From Candidatus Nealsoniibacteriota bacterium (GTDB lineage Bacteria; Patescibacteriota; Minisyncoccia; Minisyncoccales; GWA2-38-27), in the NCBI GenBank assembly GCA_016867195.1, contig VGKE01000034.1, positions 1 to 5,355 of the forward strand: a DNA stretch of 5,355 nucleotides. Reading direction: 5' to 3'. The notes beneath the pieces were generated by a model. It searched no databases. It worked only from the letters and a program-made list of their open reading frames with translations, and was not told the origin of the DNA. Shown here piece after piece: positions 5,116-5,355 of the stretch. Within the stretch, counting starts at the first letter, position 1. Each line of letters opens with the position of its first letter. A program made the position numbers and the translations under genes.

Positions 5116-5144
5116 TTGACTTTAATAAATTTTAGAGATAAGAT
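5116..5144 (+). promoter_or_regulatory. Predicted promoter of tRNA-Ser
   Basis: TTGACT (5116-5121) and TAAGAT (5139-5144) are separated by 17 bp, 5/6 and 4/6 matches to the sigma-70 consensus. Initiation near 5151 would leave a leader of about 5 nt before the tRNA at 5156. The strong -35, ideal spacing and position make this the best-supported promoter in the window. With the opposing tRNA-Arg promoter it fills the 85-bp AT-rich gap. Confidence 0.65.
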
Positions 5145-5155
5145 AAAAATAATAA

Positions 5156-5244
5156 GGAGGAGTGCTCCGAATTGGTAAGGAAGCGGATTGCTAATCCGTA
5201 GCCGTGTAAAAAGCGGCTTGTGGGTTCGAGTCCCACCTCCTCCG
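5156..5244 (+). tRNA. tRNA-Ser with anticodon GCU
   Basis: An 89-nt class II tRNA. Acceptor GGAGGAG pairs with CTCCTCC and is followed by discriminator G, as expected for serine. The anticodon stem is GCGGA/TCCGT with loop TTGCTAA, anticodon GCT (5190-5192) reading AGC and AGU. The long variable arm is AGCCG/CGGCT with a 9-nt loop. The T stem is GTGGG/CCCAC with loop TTCGAGT. The D arm is irregular: TCC (5166-5168) pairs with GGA (5179-5181), one position out of the usual register, leaving C5165 unpaired. No CCA is encoded (GCATGAC follows). Confidence 0.97.
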
Positions 5245-5247
5245 CAT

Positions 5248-5286
5248 GACAAATTTGAAATACCTTCTGGTATTTCAAATTTTGTC
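5248..5286. repeat. Long imperfect inverted repeat after tRNA-Ser; possible terminator
   Basis: The left arm GACAAATTTGAAATACC (5248-5264) and right arm GGTATTTCAAATTTTGTC (5269-5286) pair over 17 bp with one bulged base and a TTCT loop. It begins 4 nt after the tRNA-Ser 3' end, where a terminator would be expected. The stem is AT-rich and followed by TTGTCTTG, not a clean T tract, so terminator function is uncertain. Confidence 0.55.
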
Positions 5287-5355
5287 TTGTCTTGAATGGT
5301 GGGACCGTAAAATCCCTGAATTGTGCCGCCGAAAGCGGCAGCAATGCCTTCGGGC
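5287..5355. other. GC-richer terminal stretch with small hairpins, unassigned
   Basis: The last 69 bases are richer in G and C than the neighbouring intergenic DNA. They hold two small hairpins: TGCCGC-CGAAA-GCGGCA (5327-5343 region) and GCC-TTCG-GGC at the very end. No supported gene begins here. An ATG at 5344 lacks a ribosome binding site and the window ends. It could be the 5' part of a structured element or leader that continues outside. Confidence 0.3.

Noticed and set aside
4987..5178. Plus-strand reading frame containing CPREESNLYFKIR across the tRNA-Arg gene
   Set aside because: It is the antisense translation of the tRNA, a well-known database artefact (REESNLY-type peptides), and has no ribosome binding site.
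5132..5344. Minus-strand reading frame containing EEVGLEPTS across the tRNA-Ser gene
   Set aside because: It is antisense to the tRNA-Ser and its hairpin; GLEPTS-type peptides are the typical artefact of such tRNAs.
5247..5355. Second open minus-strand frame beginning PEGIAAAFGG at the window edge
   Set aside because: It looks protein-like at first but continues straight through antisense tRNA-Ser and the hairpin, has no visible start and matches no family I recognise.

Overview
This is an AT-rich bacterial chromosomal window with two divergent tRNA genes, four protein genes and compact intergenic spaces. The gene content and style fit a Candidate Phyla Radiation bacterium (Patescibacteria, perhaps a parcubacterium): a minimal pilMNO type IV pilus cluster, a ComF competence protein, several starts without a Shine-Dalgarno sequence, tRNAs without an encoded CCA, and small low-complexity inserts in conserved proteins. 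The placement is an inference from style; no marker gene here fixes the phylum.

Layout. Positions 1-2036, minus strand, hold pilM, pilN and pilO (pilO runs off the left edge), tightly packed and probably one operon: a cytoplasmic actin-like PilM and the bitopic membrane proteins PilN and PilO, which together form the inner-membrane platform of the type IV pilus or type II secretion machine. A 33-bp divergent promoter region (2037-2069) separates pilM from comF (2070-2711, plus strand). Pilus and competence genes back to back suggest, but do not prove, DNA uptake.

The 123-bp convergent gap between comF and recG (2712-2834) is unusually structured. It has a 19-bp tandem duplication that starts inside the end of comF, a perfect 36-bp palindrome centred on GCGATCGC, a T-rich tract and a short GC-rich hairpin. 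recG (2835-4997, minus strand) is a full-length ATP-dependent fork-remodelling helicase with two odd local inserts.

recG starts one nucleotide after the 3' end of a tRNA-Arg gene on the same strand (4999-5070), so its only Shine-Dalgarno-like sequence lies inside the tRNA acceptor stem. The tRNA reads as anticodon GCG, not the usual bacterial ACG. An AT-rich divergent promoter region (5071-5155) separates it from a tRNA-Ser(GCU) on the plus strand (5156-5244). A long imperfect hairpin and a short GC-richer tail close the window.

No novel multi-gene system is evident: the protein genes belong to known families. The points worth attention are the tRNA-Arg/recG junction, the GCG anticodon, the palindrome/repeat cluster between comF and recG, and the unusual PilN N-terminus.
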